Shown here in pieces: positions 23,804 through 37,107 of a stretch of DNA of 64,000 bases (positions are counted from its first letter, which is position 1; each line of letters begins with the position of its first letter). The notes below the pieces were generated by a model. That model saw nothing but the letters and a program-made list of their open reading frames with translations, was not told where the DNA came from and searched no databases. The position numbers and the translations under genes are program-made. The DNA comes from Lagopus muta. Its lineage: Eukaryota; Chordata; Aves; Galliformes; Phasianidae. The stretch covers positions 40,417,508-40,481,507 of the forward strand of contig NC_064439.1 of NCBI RefSeq assembly GCF_023343835.1, in the 5' to 3' direction.

Positions 23804-25741
23804 AAGAAGAGACAGGGATGTTATGAGACAGTGCATAGCATATGTAGAGGGTGTCCATAATTTACAGACAAGCCTCTTCCCCTCTTGCCCAGTGTAAATA
23901 AGATCAGTAGACAGAAGTTCCATACATTCATATACTGGCAGTTCACTACTAGCTTAAGAAATCCAATTCTCCAGAAGGTTTCCAGAGGAGGAATTTCTTT
24001 TCTGTGCAATGACCTGAGTGAGTCTAGATCTTTTCTTCATCTGATCCCTATTCTGGTTGTCCTCTGGCTGCTTTGCTTTCTCTTCTCCATTTTTAGTTTC
24101 ATAACACATTTCTTGCTCTTTTCTGTTCCATGGTGTATTTTCTTCCCGAGGAAGCAGCGTATTCTGTGCACTGGATGTTGTCTGCATGCTCCTGTTGGTG
24201 TGAAGCCTTCTGTCCCCTTGAGCTTTGACGGGGAGGGGAGCATCATTTGTGTGTGCAGATGGAAATATTTTTATTGTTGATTTCTTTTTTTGGTGTTAAA
24301 TTAGATATCATCTCTCACGTGTCCTTGAGCCTTCAGCAGAGATACAGGGACTGACTGCTTCTGATGCACTGATTTTATAGCATCATTTATTTTCCCTGAA
24401 TTACCTCTGCCTGGTCCTGTAACACTGCAGCTGGCACTGCAATTCTCATATCCATCTCCTGTATGATAACTGATATTCTTTACTTTGTGCAGTACGATGA
24501 GGTCTTAGGGTCATCACTGGAAATTCCTTAGTGCTTTACTGATTGATGTAGATGAAAAAGATAATCTCCCACTCTGGTATTTTTTTCTTTGGTGCTGTCT
24601 TTGAAGGTTGTACATTCTTCTGCTGTACTTCCTTTGTGAAAGTGACTTCTTTTTGCTTTCTTACCTTCTTGTCAATTTCCTTTCTTCCTTCCCTTTGTTT
24701 CAATGAAATGCTTTCTATATTGTTTGTTTAGTTTTGTTTCTTTTTGTGAGAGAAATACTCCTGAGTTTAATTTGAGAGTTTTCTTAGAAATGCCATGTAA
24801 ACAAAGACTTTGGTTGTTCGTCCCTTTAGCTCTTCAAGCTTTCTCCTTCAGCAGCAGAAGCATTTCACCATCCAGCCTGCAGCTTTTTGTTGCCATTTGA
24901 CTGTCTCACACGACAAAGGTTGCTTTGTCATACCTATGACAATCTTTGCTGCACAATTTTTACATCTGAACCTACTGACATTTCCCTTTTCCATCATAAA
25001 AAATATTAAGACTTCTCCCTTCAGAACCCTCCATGTAAGTGTTTTCCTCTTCCCCACCATTTGACTATAAAGTTGAAACAGGTTTAAATAATCATCAACA
25101 GCCAGGCTCCTCTACACCACTGGATTCAGGAGCCCCTTCTTCAGCTGCTGAACACTCTGAAGACCAACATATGGGTAAAAAGAGGCAACAGGGGAGTTTT
25201 GATGTTAAACAGGGATTTGCTTGCTTCATGTCTGGAGGCAGGGTTTAAGAACGAGGGAAATAAAAGGTTGTTTGGTTACAGAAGTGGTCTTGTGTTTCTG
25301 AAAAAAATTGGATTTGATGTCATCCAGAGTTCAGTTGAGAAAATGTAGCTCTCAGTAAATACGGTTTTGTTTTTCAGTAGCAAAGATTTCTTTGTATGTG
25401 GTATTAATGTCTTTTCTACCTTGTTACTGGAGTGCAGCAGCAGTGAAGGCCTGATGTTTCTGGCTCACCTTCACTATTTGATTGCAATGTATTTCTGCTT
25501 TTGAGAGACAGTGGGCATGAGGCAATTTTGGTATTGAACAGTTGTCATGTAAACAGCATGTTACCTTTATTTGTCAGTTTGGTTTTTGCTCAAGGGGCAA
25601 AGAGGAGCTGAATGAGATTTGGGTCCTCGTCTGGAGGTTCTTGTTGTGTAAAACTGGCATAGGCTACTTCTATTCCAGGGACCCATATTTTTCTTCACCG
25701 CAGAGGTATGTAATGCTAAAACTGTGCTTGCACAAAGCGAA

Positions 25742-25771
25742 GGAATTGTAATTGAGTAATTGTAATTGAGT
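25742..25771. repeat. Short tandem duplication of 'aattgtaattgagt'
   Basis: The 14-bp unit occurs twice in direct succession. Replication slippage is the simplest origin. No function is evident. Confidence 0.8.
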
Positions 25772-27065
25772 TTCCTAATTGCACTCAGTGTAACATTTGT
25801 ATGAGGTGGATGGCCTTGCATGCAGGAAGGCCACCTCATTCATCCAGTTATGATGACCCAGTTGATATAGGCTTTGTTTAGCAGAATATAAGTTTAAGGA
25901 CCAATATATTAGTCTAGCAAAAGGAGTCAGTGAGTTCTAATTCTAAAACTGCAATTTCAACTTTGCTTCATGTGTGAACAGCCTTGTTTTCTCTTAATTC
26001 TGTTTCATAAGAAACACTGGAGTCATAATAGACTATTTATCTTTGCATTTCACCAGGGCAAGGATTTTCCTCAGATTGTCACATACATTGTTTTGGAAGT
26101 TGCTCATTATGGCCTATCAAGCAATGGAGACTTGCCAAGTTGGGGAAAAACAGTTAAGGGGCAGCCAAAAGTCTCAGTGATAAAGCTGATGATGGAAAAG
26201 TGAGGATGAGGAAGTGTGTGTATGACCACCTAAATGCAGCCATGCATGCCCAGAGGGACACTAGCATATATTAATGAGTTCTTGGAAAAGAATGAATATG
26301 TATGCCAATGTACTGCATGTGTATTTATTAACTGTTTAAATGAAAAAAAAACCTGAATTCTGAGAGCCCGCATTTGTTTGTCACATCTTCTGGTACATAT
26401 CCTGAGGAATAAAGGAATGCTGCTTTCTAACACCACACCAGAGATAGAGGGTATCCTTGGATTTTAGTGTAGACCATGTCATTTCTGAAGATTACTTTAT
26501 GGACCCTTGTGGCTACCACTGAAAAATAAGCAGATTCTGAAGCTTTGCTCTTCCCTTCTTAGGGCTTCTTGTCTTCCAACTAGTATAAAATAGTGTAGGA
26601 TTGAAAAAATACCCTAAAGAAATTTGAAGCCTCCTTGCTCTGTCCTTTTGGCCCAGGAAAGGCTCTCCTTAGTTTGGGCTCTTCTGAAGAGGAATGCTTT
26701 CCATTGTCAGTGACTTGGATGTGATGGGTCTTGTTTGCTTCTGGCGAGAAGATAATGGAATTTAGGTACAGGATGACAGCAGTCCATTGCATTGGGCAGT
26801 CACTTGATGAGCCTTTGATGGACTAGAAATGGGTTAGCTGTGAATTACTTCATGTCTTAGTTTGCTGTTGCTTTATTTCCCCTCTTCCAGTTGAGCCCCT
26901 GTAAAGTAAATAGATTGGAGCATTAAAGGTCTGTGAATTGAAATCCCTCTGTACTGGCAAGAGTAATTTTCAGTGCTTGCTCTCTGGGTAAATGAGCCTT
27001 TAACCCAGGTGTGTGACACTAGATTCATGACCTCTTTTTTACTTTGTACTGGCTTGCCATATCAC

Positions 27066-27129
27066 TGGGGTTGGAACTTGATGGTCCTTGAGACCCCTTC
27101 CAACCCGAGCCATTCTGTGATTCTGTGAT
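27066..27129 (+). mobile_element. CR1 LINE 3'-end remnant, plus orientation
   Basis: 'ggggttggaacttgatggtc', 'cttgagaccccttccaaccc' and two ATTCTGTG tail units (27112-27127) are the classic CR1 3' end. It closely resembles the 1.1 kb copy, suggesting the same subfamily. Confidence 0.9.
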
Positions 27130-27240
27130 CATAAGCTCCCTCGTATGAGCCAACCAGACTGAGGCAGTATTAATTGCGTTGTGAATGTATTTCAATTTTG
27201 TTGTGAACTACCCATATTTTCTTCTTCATAAATCACAGTG

Positions 27241-27277
27241 GATGGGAGGAGTGGAGGGAGGGGAGAGGAGGAGGGAT
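27241..27277 (+). repeat. Purine-rich (GGGAGG-type) tract
   Basis: Thirty-seven bases of nearly pure G and A with several GGG runs. It could adopt triplex or quadruplex structure. No gene is associated with it. Confidence 0.7.
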
Positions 27278-28776
27278 GTAAAATAAAAAGGTGCACAGAA
27301 ATTAATGTGCTGCGTAATTTCCTCTTTTAGAAAGATAGAGAGAAACACCTGGGTAAGCAGGGTAGCAGACCTCCACGCACAGATGAAATACTGTCCTTTC
27401 TAATAGACACGCTGGAATCACGCTGAGGCAGTCACTTATTCAGCACTAAAAGTATATGACCAAATTCATTTTGAGGAGACATGAGGTGGTTTCTTGTGTG
27501 TGTGTATTTTTACTGCCTACAGCTCAGTTAGGACCCTTGGTGCTTATCACTTTTTAATGATCTGTTCTTACCCCTGTTCCTTGCTTCTGGCTGTTTGTTC
27601 TTTACTACGTAGGTTATTACCCATGGTCACACAGAGACATGAGAATTAATAGAAAATGGAGACTGGAGTTGCTTTCACCTTCCCTTTTCCTGTACAGTTA
27701 TCTGGGACAGTTTCACACACGGCTTCACGGCTTCTTGGCTTCTGACTGTGTTACTATTGTGCATAAAACTGCAGCCAGGAAGCTAGCAGCTTATTGGAAA
27801 AAGTTTTTTAAATTAATAGAGCATCATCTTTTAATGCAGGTATCAAAAGCAATATGTGGGCTATATATTAATTGTAATATTTTATTATGAATTCTGTAGT
27901 AGTCATACATGCACATATATTTACAAATATATATTTAGCATAGAGGTCACAAAGAGAGTCTTCATTCAAGAAGCACTCTTAGTCCTTGCTTAATTTACGT
28001 GCATATCTTTGTCCCATTGGAACACAGGGCTCTTCAATACATGCTTGTTTTTAATCATTGAGTGTATTCAAGTAAATTGGAGAATAAGAGTTTTATTTTA
28101 GTGCATTTTGTCACCTGGATGGTAAAGGAACAGTGGTTGTTTTGTGTAACATTAAGAACATTAAGTCAAAATGGCAGTTGCCTGGTCAGCCTCTGACTTG
28201 GGTATTTTCTCCTTGCACATACTTGCTGCATTAATACAGGTGCAGATGGAGTCTTCATAGTTGCAACAGGAGCTTTTTGTGGCTGCAACTCTGATCCCTT
28301 TGTGGGGGAAGAAGGGTTGGCTATCTCAGCAAGCTGTTCCCAGCAAATTCCAGGACAGCCTTATGAGCAGTTCATTGTGCCATGGAGATGCTGGAGCTGG
28401 GTGAGCCAAAGCTGGAAGGTTCTGCCTGAGACTATGTATATCCCCCATCTCTGACCCTTCTAGACTGAAGATGAGTCTGCCTGCCTATGGCTGATATCTA
28501 TGTGTATTTGAGTCTTTTATCCAAGGTCACAAGAGCCATCCTATATGAGAATGGCTCTGACAATATGTATGTTTTCACTATGGCTCATCTTGGTGATTCT
28601 TGGCAAGTGAGAGGGGTTTGACCTGCTCCTTCCCTTCCAGTGCTTGGGTAACACTGCAGGGCTACTGAAATGACCTGACAGCTTTTGCATGGAATGGCTG
28701 TGTCAGCAGCAATGCTAGCAAAAGTCTAGAGGTGGAGAAGCACATCTTGATGCTGCTGGCGGTGCCTTTGATGTCT

Positions 28777-28818
28777 TGAAATACCGTGTGAAGTAGCTGA
28801 AATACTGTGTGAAGTAGC
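28777..28818. repeat. Perfect-length 21-bp tandem duplication
   Basis: Two adjacent 21-bp units (28777-28797 and 28798-28818) differ at one position, C versus T in 'taccgtg/tactgtg'. The near identity points to a recent slippage or duplication event in otherwise unique sequence. Confidence 0.9.
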
Positions 28819-30090
28819 TGCTTTCCTTGACTTCACAAATGTTTGCACGTGGATCGAGAGCTGCACATAAGCAGTGGGGTCAGGTATTCTCAAATGCAGC
28901 TGTTTTAAACAGCAGTTGGTTTAATAAGCTTACGTTGCTTTTCTCTGAATGACAGTCAGGTTACCTTTCAATTATTATTTTAAGAGGTTCTCCTTCCCAA
29001 ATGCTTGACTCAGCATTTGACTCAACAGGCATAGTAGATCTTGCTGGTGGAAAAGAAAGGAACAGAAGTGAGCTGCTGCTGCAAGGGATGTGAAGGAAGA
29101 AGGGATCTCCCATCACTGAGGGGGCACCAGTGAGTGGCTGCAGTGCCAGTGCCTTTGTGCTACGGATGTTTCCCTCCCAGAGGAACATCTGCCTCTCCTC
29201 AGAAGGTTTTGCCCTCATGTGTCCATTAAGCATCACTTCAGCTATTTATGTGGCTGCTGTAACCTCCACAGAGGTGGGGTGAGAAGGAATGCTGCAGAGG
29301 AATGCAGATTGATTTGCTGGTAGGATTTACAGGGCAAAAATTAACCCCTTATTTTTGTTACTATTGAAATAAATGGAATGGTAAGTCTTAAAGACCTCTC
29401 AAATCAGGCTTGAATGTTGTCCTCTTGCTACTGTGCCCTTGATAGATAAGCCTAGATTCAGTTGTTCTTCTGTGAATTTTCTGTCTGCCAAGGGCATGAA
29501 GAAGTTCTTCCTAGCTATTGAACTGTAAATTGTTGCATATGACACCTGGAGAACTTAATGTGATTTTCTACAAGTAACTGAGTGTATTCATCACTCTTCC
29601 CCTGTTGCGTGCAGTGGTTCATATTGAAGCTGAGAAAGATTATTCATATGGCTTTCTTCTCTCCCTCTTGTCAGGAGCAGCAGTAGCCCTCAGAGCAACA
29701 TTTGAATCTGTAAATGCCTGGCCCACAGCCATGAGCTGTTACTGCCCTTCCGGGCTTCTGATGGTACTGTAATCAGATGAGAGACGAGATAAGAATTGTT
29801 CTTTTCCACAGGGAAAAACAGTCTGGGATATTTAATTATTAATAAATAATTTTAGGGGAATGTTTGAACTGGTCAGAAGATTTTCTTCAGTCCTGTGGCC
29901 TATGCTGTCAGGTAATGCACTCTTTCTGTTCTGAGTTGTTTCAGATGATTCATGAGATCTCAGGCTCTGTAGTGGATCTTCAAGTTTTAGCAGCTCTGGG
30001 ATGAGCTGCCAACCCAGAACCCCAAATCCATGTTGTGCACTCCCTTAGCATCAACCCAAATGGTTACACTAGAGGGGGTTACCTATGGGA

Positions 30091-30507
30091 TGTGTCACCT
30101 CTCCTACAAGGACAGGCTGGGAGAATTGAGGCTGTCCAGCCTGGAGAAGAGAAGACTGCGGGGAGACCTGAGAGCAGCCTTTCAGTATCTAAAAGAGGAC
30201 TGTAAGGAAGGAGACGGGCTCTTTAACAAGTCTGCTGTGACAGGACAAGAAGAAATAGTTTCAAACTGAAAGAGAGATTTAGATTGGATATAAGGAAGTA
30301 GTTTTTTCACAGTGAGGGTGGTGAGGCACTGGCACAGGTTGTCCAGAGAGGTGATGGGTGCCCTGTCCCTGGAGACATTCAAGGTCAGACTGGACAGGAC
30401 TCTAAGCACCTGATGGAGCTGTAGATGACCCTGTTCACTGCAGGGGAGTTGGACTAGATAACTTCCAAGGGTCCCTTCCAACTCAACTGGTTCTGTGGTG
30501 CTATGAT
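30091..30507 (+). mobile_element. CR1 LINE fragment, plus orientation
   Basis: The sequence runs 'ctgtccagcctggagaagag', 'ggggagacctgagagcagcc', 'tttagattggatataaggaa', 'gtgaggcactggcacaggtt', 'tgtccctggagacattcaag', 'ggttctgtggtgctatga'. This is the untranslated 3' region of CR1. Wording such as 'gacattcaaggtcagactgg' marks a different subfamily from the 34.6 and 62.3 kb copies ('ggaggtgttgaag'). Frames on both strands here are repeat-derived. Confidence 0.93.
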
Positions 30508-31933
30508 ATTCAGTAATACTGTGCTCCTGGTAGCTGTTGATTTTACAATGCAATCATATGAATGGGGTTGGGGTACATGATGGCTGCATTCCTTTAAAAT
30601 GGGGGTCTGTGCTGTACAGGTGTGCTTGAAGGGAGCATTGGAGATAAAGCAATCTATTTGCAATCTGGGGACTCAAAATGGCAGTAAATATTTTTATTTC
30701 CCCTGATTTGATTTTAGCTTCTCCTTTGCCTTGGCTCTGAACTGCCTTCCTGTCATGCTGCTGTGCTATGCACCTCCAGGCATTTGTCAGAGACTGCCTA
30801 ATTGAAGCACACTCTCCAGCTTGGATCGAAACTGCTATTTTGATCAGGTTTGTAGGCGCTGTTACAGCCTCCCCATGGAGCTCTCTCTGTGAAGTACGAT
30901 AACTTTGTCATGTGGCTTTTGGTTCTCCATGGTTTTTAGGAGTGGACAAAGTCTCTGAACAGAGCAGAAAGTGGAAGCTCAGAGCACAGGCAGGGGGCAG
31001 TGCTGCTGTAATCATGCTTGTGAGCAGAGGTGTTTCTCATCGGTGCTGGAGCAACTGCAGGCCATTCACTAATAAGTGCATAATCTAGAAAAGGCAGTGA
31101 AGTGCTTGAAGATCTCTACCCCTGTCCTTCATGTACTTCCGCATGTTTGTTAGCTCTTCTCCCCTATAGATCCATCAAAGTGCATGAGAATTCTGATTTT
31201 TAGCCTAAAAGGCAAGTTTTATTTCTCTGTTATTTCTCTTCTTTTCTATACTCAACCCCCTTTCCTAAGACGTTCAAATTCAAGGATGCTTTTCCTTTCA
31301 AGAGCTGCTTTTTGTTGTGGCAGTAGCATCTTCGTGTCCTGAACGTCCATGGGGCTTGCTGGTTGTGACTGCCCTGTTTGTTTCAACGGTCAGGAGGAAT
31401 GGTCTCTCTTCCCTTCCACTCTTCAGAATTCAGGAGTTGTGGTCCAGGCTGACAGGACTTCCAGCTTTAGACTGCCTTGTGGCTGCAGTGGGTCTGATGT
31501 CATCATCCTCCTTGTCCCTCTGATCTTTATAGCATGTTTAAACTGTCACCTTTGATTTTGGACACCCTACTAAATCCTGTCCCCATGCACCATATTGATG
31601 TCTGTTAAATCCCTCCTGGAGCAGCATCTACACCAGCTCTGGTTTGGATGAGAATGAAACCTTGTCTGTGGAATAGTCTTCCTTTATTTTTTTAATTTAT
31701 CAGAAAGGAATGCAAGCTGTGCTAGGGGGCCTCTTGTAGATCTGACTGCCTCTTGCACGAGCACGCACAGTTGAATCCAAACCTGTGTGCACTGCACTTC
31801 ACATGTGTTGTGACACTTGGAGTAATGCAGTGATTGCTGATAACAGTATTTCATTCCACCTACATGTGGGTGTGCCTGTGAAGACACGCTTTTTTTGGTC
31901 AAGGTCAAATATCTCATTTTATAATTTTGTTGC

Positions 31934-31946
31934 TTTTTTTTTTTTT
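31934..31946. repeat. T13 homopolymer
   Basis: An uninterrupted thymine run inside an AT-rich 60-bp stretch. No associated gene. Confidence 0.85.
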
Positions 31947-34604
31947 AATGTTTTAATAAATCATGTATTTTTTTTAAAGTTTTGTTGTTTATATGCATTA
32001 TCTTTATTATATATTTCATATTTGGCCCAAGACGATTCCTCTTCACTCAGTGTGGCCCAGGCAAGCCAAGAGGTTGGATACCCATGCCATGGCTTCTGTC
32101 TGTGGAGATGCACGCAACATTGGGATATACCTGAGGGTTTGATGGTTGGTGGGTATTTCTCACACAGCTGCGCCTCATTTGTGTGTCTCGCCCAGATCCC
32201 TTTGTAAATTTCAATCTTCCCATCTGTAAAATGGAAAATACGGTTCTTGGGTGATGTTGTGGTGATAAAGGCCTGAATTATAGTCTGAGAGAGGGCAGAT
32301 GACCTTACCGCTGCCTAAACGATAGTTGTTAACAAGTACTGGGCTGTGGGAAACACCGTGGTGAGGCCCTTCAGTTTCCCTAAGCCATAGCAGCATTATC
32401 TATTTCAGGTAGTCATGAACAATATCCAGGAGTGTCACAAACAGTGTTTGACCCATGTCTATCTAAGTGAATGTTGTTTACTTGCCAAGCTACTCTTACA
32501 AGCATGAATTATCATTGTCTCATACTCCCAAGCTTATAAAAAGAGGCTATCTTGTTTGAAGCAGTTGAGCAAGGTGGGGTTTGGCCATTGAGTTCCCTTT
32601 CAGAAAATCTCACTCTTGCTGTAAAAATATATCATTGTTGGGGTGCTTTCAGTGATTAGCTGAAGTCCTGGGCCTTTTCACATCAGCCTTAACGCTACCC
32701 TGCGAGGAATCGAAATGTCATCCTCTGTGTGTGGAGTCCTGATTTTTCTTGGTGTCCAGAAACCCAGTGCTGCCTTTGTCTCCTTGCATATTTATTAACA
32801 CAAGGACATTTTTTTTGTCAGTTCTTTTCAGGCATGAATTTTTTTGTACTCTCAAACTGAGATGTACTTTTGGCTGAAAAGCACTGCAGGAAGAACAATT
32901 TCTTGTAGGGTGTACTTCTAGGCCTATAAATAATAAATGTCGTAACTTGGAGTGACGCAGGCACCCCTGCAACATATACGTGCAAGGCAGAGATTCAGTA
33001 GATAACAACTTACCTGTTGTTTGTCAGTCCTAAACCAGGAGGGGTCTATTCAGACATCTTTGCTAGATTAATAAGTTTGGGTTGTGCTGTATAGCTTTGT
33101 AGGAGTCCAAAAATGTTAACTGTTTTTCTTTTGTGATGCTGTTTTTGGAGGTTGAAACTTTATGAGGCGCATTAAATATTTATCAAACTCTTAATAGGGT
33201 TTGAATGGGCTGTATTGGCTCAGAACTGACTTGCAGTAGGCTGATGGTACTGATTATTTGGGAAGAACTTGGGGCTGCCACGCTTGGTATGTTATAGTGC
33301 AGTTGTAAATGACAATTAGTTGTAATTTTGGAGTTGTTAGATTTATTTGCTGTTTTTTCCCCTCTAATGAAATAATGTTCAGTTCATTCACCCAGTGGTA
33401 TGACAGATTGACTACGAAGCCCTTTCCAGGACTAGGATTTAGCTGTCTGACTAAATGTGATGCAAGAAATTGTACTTGTGAAATCTATGCAAGTACGTCA
33501 TTGCGAGAGTAGAGGAGGAGCTTACTCATAAATGAAAGACCAGTCTGTAAGTATTGTGTTTCCTTCTCCATTAAAATCAAAGCTTAACTCAAAAAATGAG
33601 CCCATTATGGTATTTCTGAGTTATCAGAGGTCCCACCATTAAGGTCTCTAACCAGAAGTGGACTTAGTGAAAAGGTTCCTGTTAGCATCAGTGAAGCTAG
33701 GTTATGCAGTAGGGCTTTCAGGAGTTCAGAGGACATAAAATCAAGGTGTTTCTTAGGTGAAGATGACTACAAATCTCACTGAATTCCTCGCTTTTGAAAG
33801 CTCAGGTGAAAAAATGTTTGGCTTGTTCCACAGCCGACTGAAGCTTTGCGTTCACAGAGGCCAGAGGGCAATAAGATGGATTAAAAAGAGAAAGGTATCC
33901 CTGGGTATCCTTAGTTCTGAGAGGACAGGCTGGCAGCGCTGGAGATCTCTTCTGTTTGCTCTTGTTTTTATATATTTTCCCCAAGCAATCTGTGTCTCTT
34001 TTGGGTCCTTTCAGGTAGAGGGTAGGCATAGGCTTGTGCTGTCCTTCAGAGCCCTCCTTGAGGTGGCACAGGTTGGAAAATGGGGTGCTGAAGTAGATGA
34101 CACCTTGTCCTCTTAATCCTAGTGGCTGTTAATGTTTCCAAGTTGAGCAGAACTGTTTTACTTATTCTGCACAAAAAAATGTAGAGATTTAAAAGTGGCA
34201 CACCAGAGCAGATGAGAAAATGTCTGTTTTATTTCTGTGATGCCCTAGTTTAGTAGATAGCACAGTTCTGTTTATTCATCATGTTGGCAGGCTCATCTTT
34301 GGAGGTCTAGCTTCCTGAAGAATCTTTTGTCGATTTTGCAGAATATTATTTGGGTTTATCCTTTGTTTCTTTAAGCTTATCTTTTCTTGTGCATTTGGCT
34401 TTTAAATGGCACTCAGAAACCCGAGGTTATAAATGCTGAGGTATTACAGTATTTCTGAGCATGTGCGATGCTAGATGACACCCACCTTCCTCAGCAGCGA
34501 TGGTGCAGGGGCTGTTTGAGGCCTGGGGACTCCCTAACATGTAGTAACCCAAGATGCTGATGGATCCTTGCCCCCAGGGTTTTAGGTATATTGCAGTACT
34601 TTAA

Positions 34605-34850
34605 AGGATGAGAGGGAATGTCCTCAAGTTGCACCAGGCGATGTTCAGGTTGGAAATTAGGAAGCATTCTCAGAAAGAGCAGTGATGCAGTGGCACAGGC
34701 TGCCATGGAGGTGGTGCAGTCACCGTCCCTGGAGGTGTTGAAGAACCGTGTGGATGTAGCACTGAGGGACGTGCTCAGTGGGCATGGTGGTGATGGGTTG
34801 ATGGCTGAACTAAGTGATCTTAAGGTGATTACTAGGTGATCTACCTTATT
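34605..34850 (+). mobile_element. CR1 LINE 3' fragment, plus orientation
   Basis: Recognisable segments are 'aagttgcaccaggcgatgtt', 'aggttggaaattaggaagc', 'ggtggtgcagtcaccgtccc', 'tggaggtgttgaagaaccgt' and 'gatggctgaactaagtgatc'. The 3' tail is degenerate. It matches the complement of the minus-oriented copies at 4.6, 17.3 and 40.0 kb, so it is probably the same subfamily. Transcripts of the intron could in principle form duplexes between these opposite copies. Confidence 0.92.
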
Positions 34851-35262
34851 GATTGTATTGTGCTTTATTGCAAACATGATTCAAAAGGTGTTGCTCCTCA
34901 CCACCCTGTAAGTGCTTCCACCTATCACTTCCAAATTTGGCTGGGCCTTCTTGTCTTGTTGCATGGAAATAGAAGGTTTTTCAGGGTTAAGGTTCCACAT
35001 TAAGTAGGGAGTTGCTCATGGACAGAGAGATTGGAGACTTGGTCAACAGCAACCAGCTGATGCAGTGTGACTCCGTATTGCACTGGCAACAGATGCTGTA
35101 AATCCATTTATCCTCTCTCTCCAACATGCTTTGGGGAGGATAAGAAGCTGGACATGCAAGGTTATCCATGGTGGGTATTTAATGTGAGAGTTTCAGTTGC
35201 GTGCCAACCCTTGTAGCTGCTAAGTTCTCGTGGTTGGAATCCTACCTGTCTTATCTAATGGC

Positions 35263-35285
35263 TTTTTTTTTTTTTTTTTTTTTTT
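35263..35285. repeat. T23 homopolymer
   Basis: A pure run of 23 thymines. It might be the complement of a poly(A) tail from a processed retrocopy, but I see no gene-like sequence or target-site duplication beside it. A simple expanded homopolymer is more likely. Confidence 0.9.
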
Positions 35286-37067
35286 AATGCAGAGCCCTTT
35301 AAACTTTGTTTTAGCAGCAAGGATAATTTCTGCCACAAACAAAAACCTAGGAATGCTCTTCTGTTTTGCCTTAAGTAAAACGGTTGCTCTTCATTGAGGC
35401 TGTCTGTATAGATATGTGCATGCCTGTGGGTGCTAAAGAACTTTTCCTCTTTTCATCATTGTTACTTCACCTCTTAAGTCTCACTTAAGGGAAAAGAGCC
35501 TCCTAGATAATCAGCAAGATGTATTATGAAGCAAGCCTCATATGTTTCATTGTGATGTGTCTGCAAATATGCCCCTGTATGGCAAGGATGTTGCTCCTGA
35601 TAACAACTATACTTGTGTTCAGGGATATGATTTCCTTTTGGTGGGCAGAACGGGGATGCTTCTGTGGTCCTACATGGGGATCCAGTTGCAAGATAGGAAT
35701 TGAAATGTTTCGGATCAGTACTGCTTGCTTTGCCACCTCCTGGAACCCGCTCAGTGCCCACAGGTCCCTGCTCTGCTGATAAGGTTGTGTAGGATGCTTT
35801 TGTCTTCGTGACCTTCAGCTTGGATGCAGCAAGAAGCTGTCTAAAAAGCTCTGGCTCGTTTTTATGCCTTTGTGTTCAGGAATCACCGTTTCCACTGTAA
35901 ACGATAACTTCATTTGAAAAACAGGGTTCCCTAGGTGTGTGAAGGAGGGCGCTCACAGCGTTGTTCAATACTGAGCCATTTGCTGACCATCACAGCTAGG
36001 AAATCGCTTCCTTAGTGCCAAGGGAATTACTAGAAAGCACGCAGAATGGCTTTGACATCCTCCAGCGAGGGGCAGTTTTTTCCCTTTCTCTGCTATTGTT
36101 ATGTTCTTTGTTGTAAAGTGTTTGGAGTAGCGGTGGCATTAATAACACCCAAAAGCAGGATGGCTAAAATTAGCATCCCCGGACCGGTTTGCCGTCTGTT
36201 TCCCATGCCATGCTCAGCTCTGCCAAAGCAGCACGGCAGTTTGTTTCAGCGTGGCCGCCCTTTGGGCATTTGCAGGAATACTGCAGCAAATCATCCTGCA
36301 TGCAAGGCTGACCTCTGGGAGGCTAACAAATTGAGGTGAGCCAGCTGGAGCGATAGGACACTGCTGGCAGACAGAGCATGCTCAGACCTGGGGGAGAAAG
36401 GTAGCTCGGTCTGCAGATGGTGCACAGTTACTGTGCCGAGAGCTGGGAGATGCAATTTTTTTCCTTCTTTCTTTCTGGTCGTGGGGAAAGAAGAGGACTG
36501 GAGAGTGTTCGTTCCCCTGCAAAACATAGCTTTAAGGTGTCTTTTTGTTTCTTCTTTCTCCTGTGAAAAGAGAGGCACTGGAGAGCATTTCATTTATTTA
36601 GCAACACCAGGTATGCGTGCATGTGCTGAAACACTGATCTACTAGTGATAGTACTTCCAGGATGAAAAAGGTTGCAGATGCTCTGAATGAATGTGTTTCT
36701 TTGCTGGGTGCTGTTGTAACTGTGCTCTGTTTGCTGTGCTGATCACATACGGCTCTGAATTCAGTTCTGTGGGCTCTCTTGGCTGCGGGGTACTTCTGCG
36801 GGGCTTCAGTGTGGGTTTCTGACTCTTCCTGTCCCTTCATACACACCAAACCTTTCTTCTGTGGCTGTGCATGCTTGGGAGGGAAGGGGAAGGAGGTCAG
36901 CAGTTTCTTTATAATCCTATGTCTTTGTAGTCATTCTTTGTCTGGCTGGAGGTTTGCTTTTATTGTTTTTAAACAAAAAGTCTCATGGGGAAAACATCTC
37001 TGATCTGGACAAAATTCTGTGGGTTTTCATAAATTTGTTTCCTACTGGATGGTTACTATATATAATT

Positions 37068-37107
37068 TGTGTGTGTGTGTGTGTATATATTATATATATG
37101 TATATTA
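37068..37107. repeat. Compound (TG)n(TA)n microsatellite
   Basis: About 17 bp of alternating TG are followed by about 23 bp of mostly TA ending in 'tatgtatatta'. Alternating purine-pyrimidine tracts of this sort are prone to length polymorphism and to Z-DNA or cruciform formation. It makes a plausible genetic marker. Confidence 0.9.

Noticed and set aside
30182..30553. 123-codon minus-strand frame and other frames over CR1 copies (for example 4661-5100, 34491-34877, 40044-40359, 43902-44309, 62194-62851)
   Set aside because: They translate the untranslated 3' part of CR1, often in the antisense direction. The similar peptides recurring at different loci come from the repeat, not from a gene family.
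35263..35285. T23 run considered as the tail of a processed pseudogene on the minus strand
   Set aside because: No gene-like sequence lies on the appropriate side and no flanking target-site duplication could be seen.
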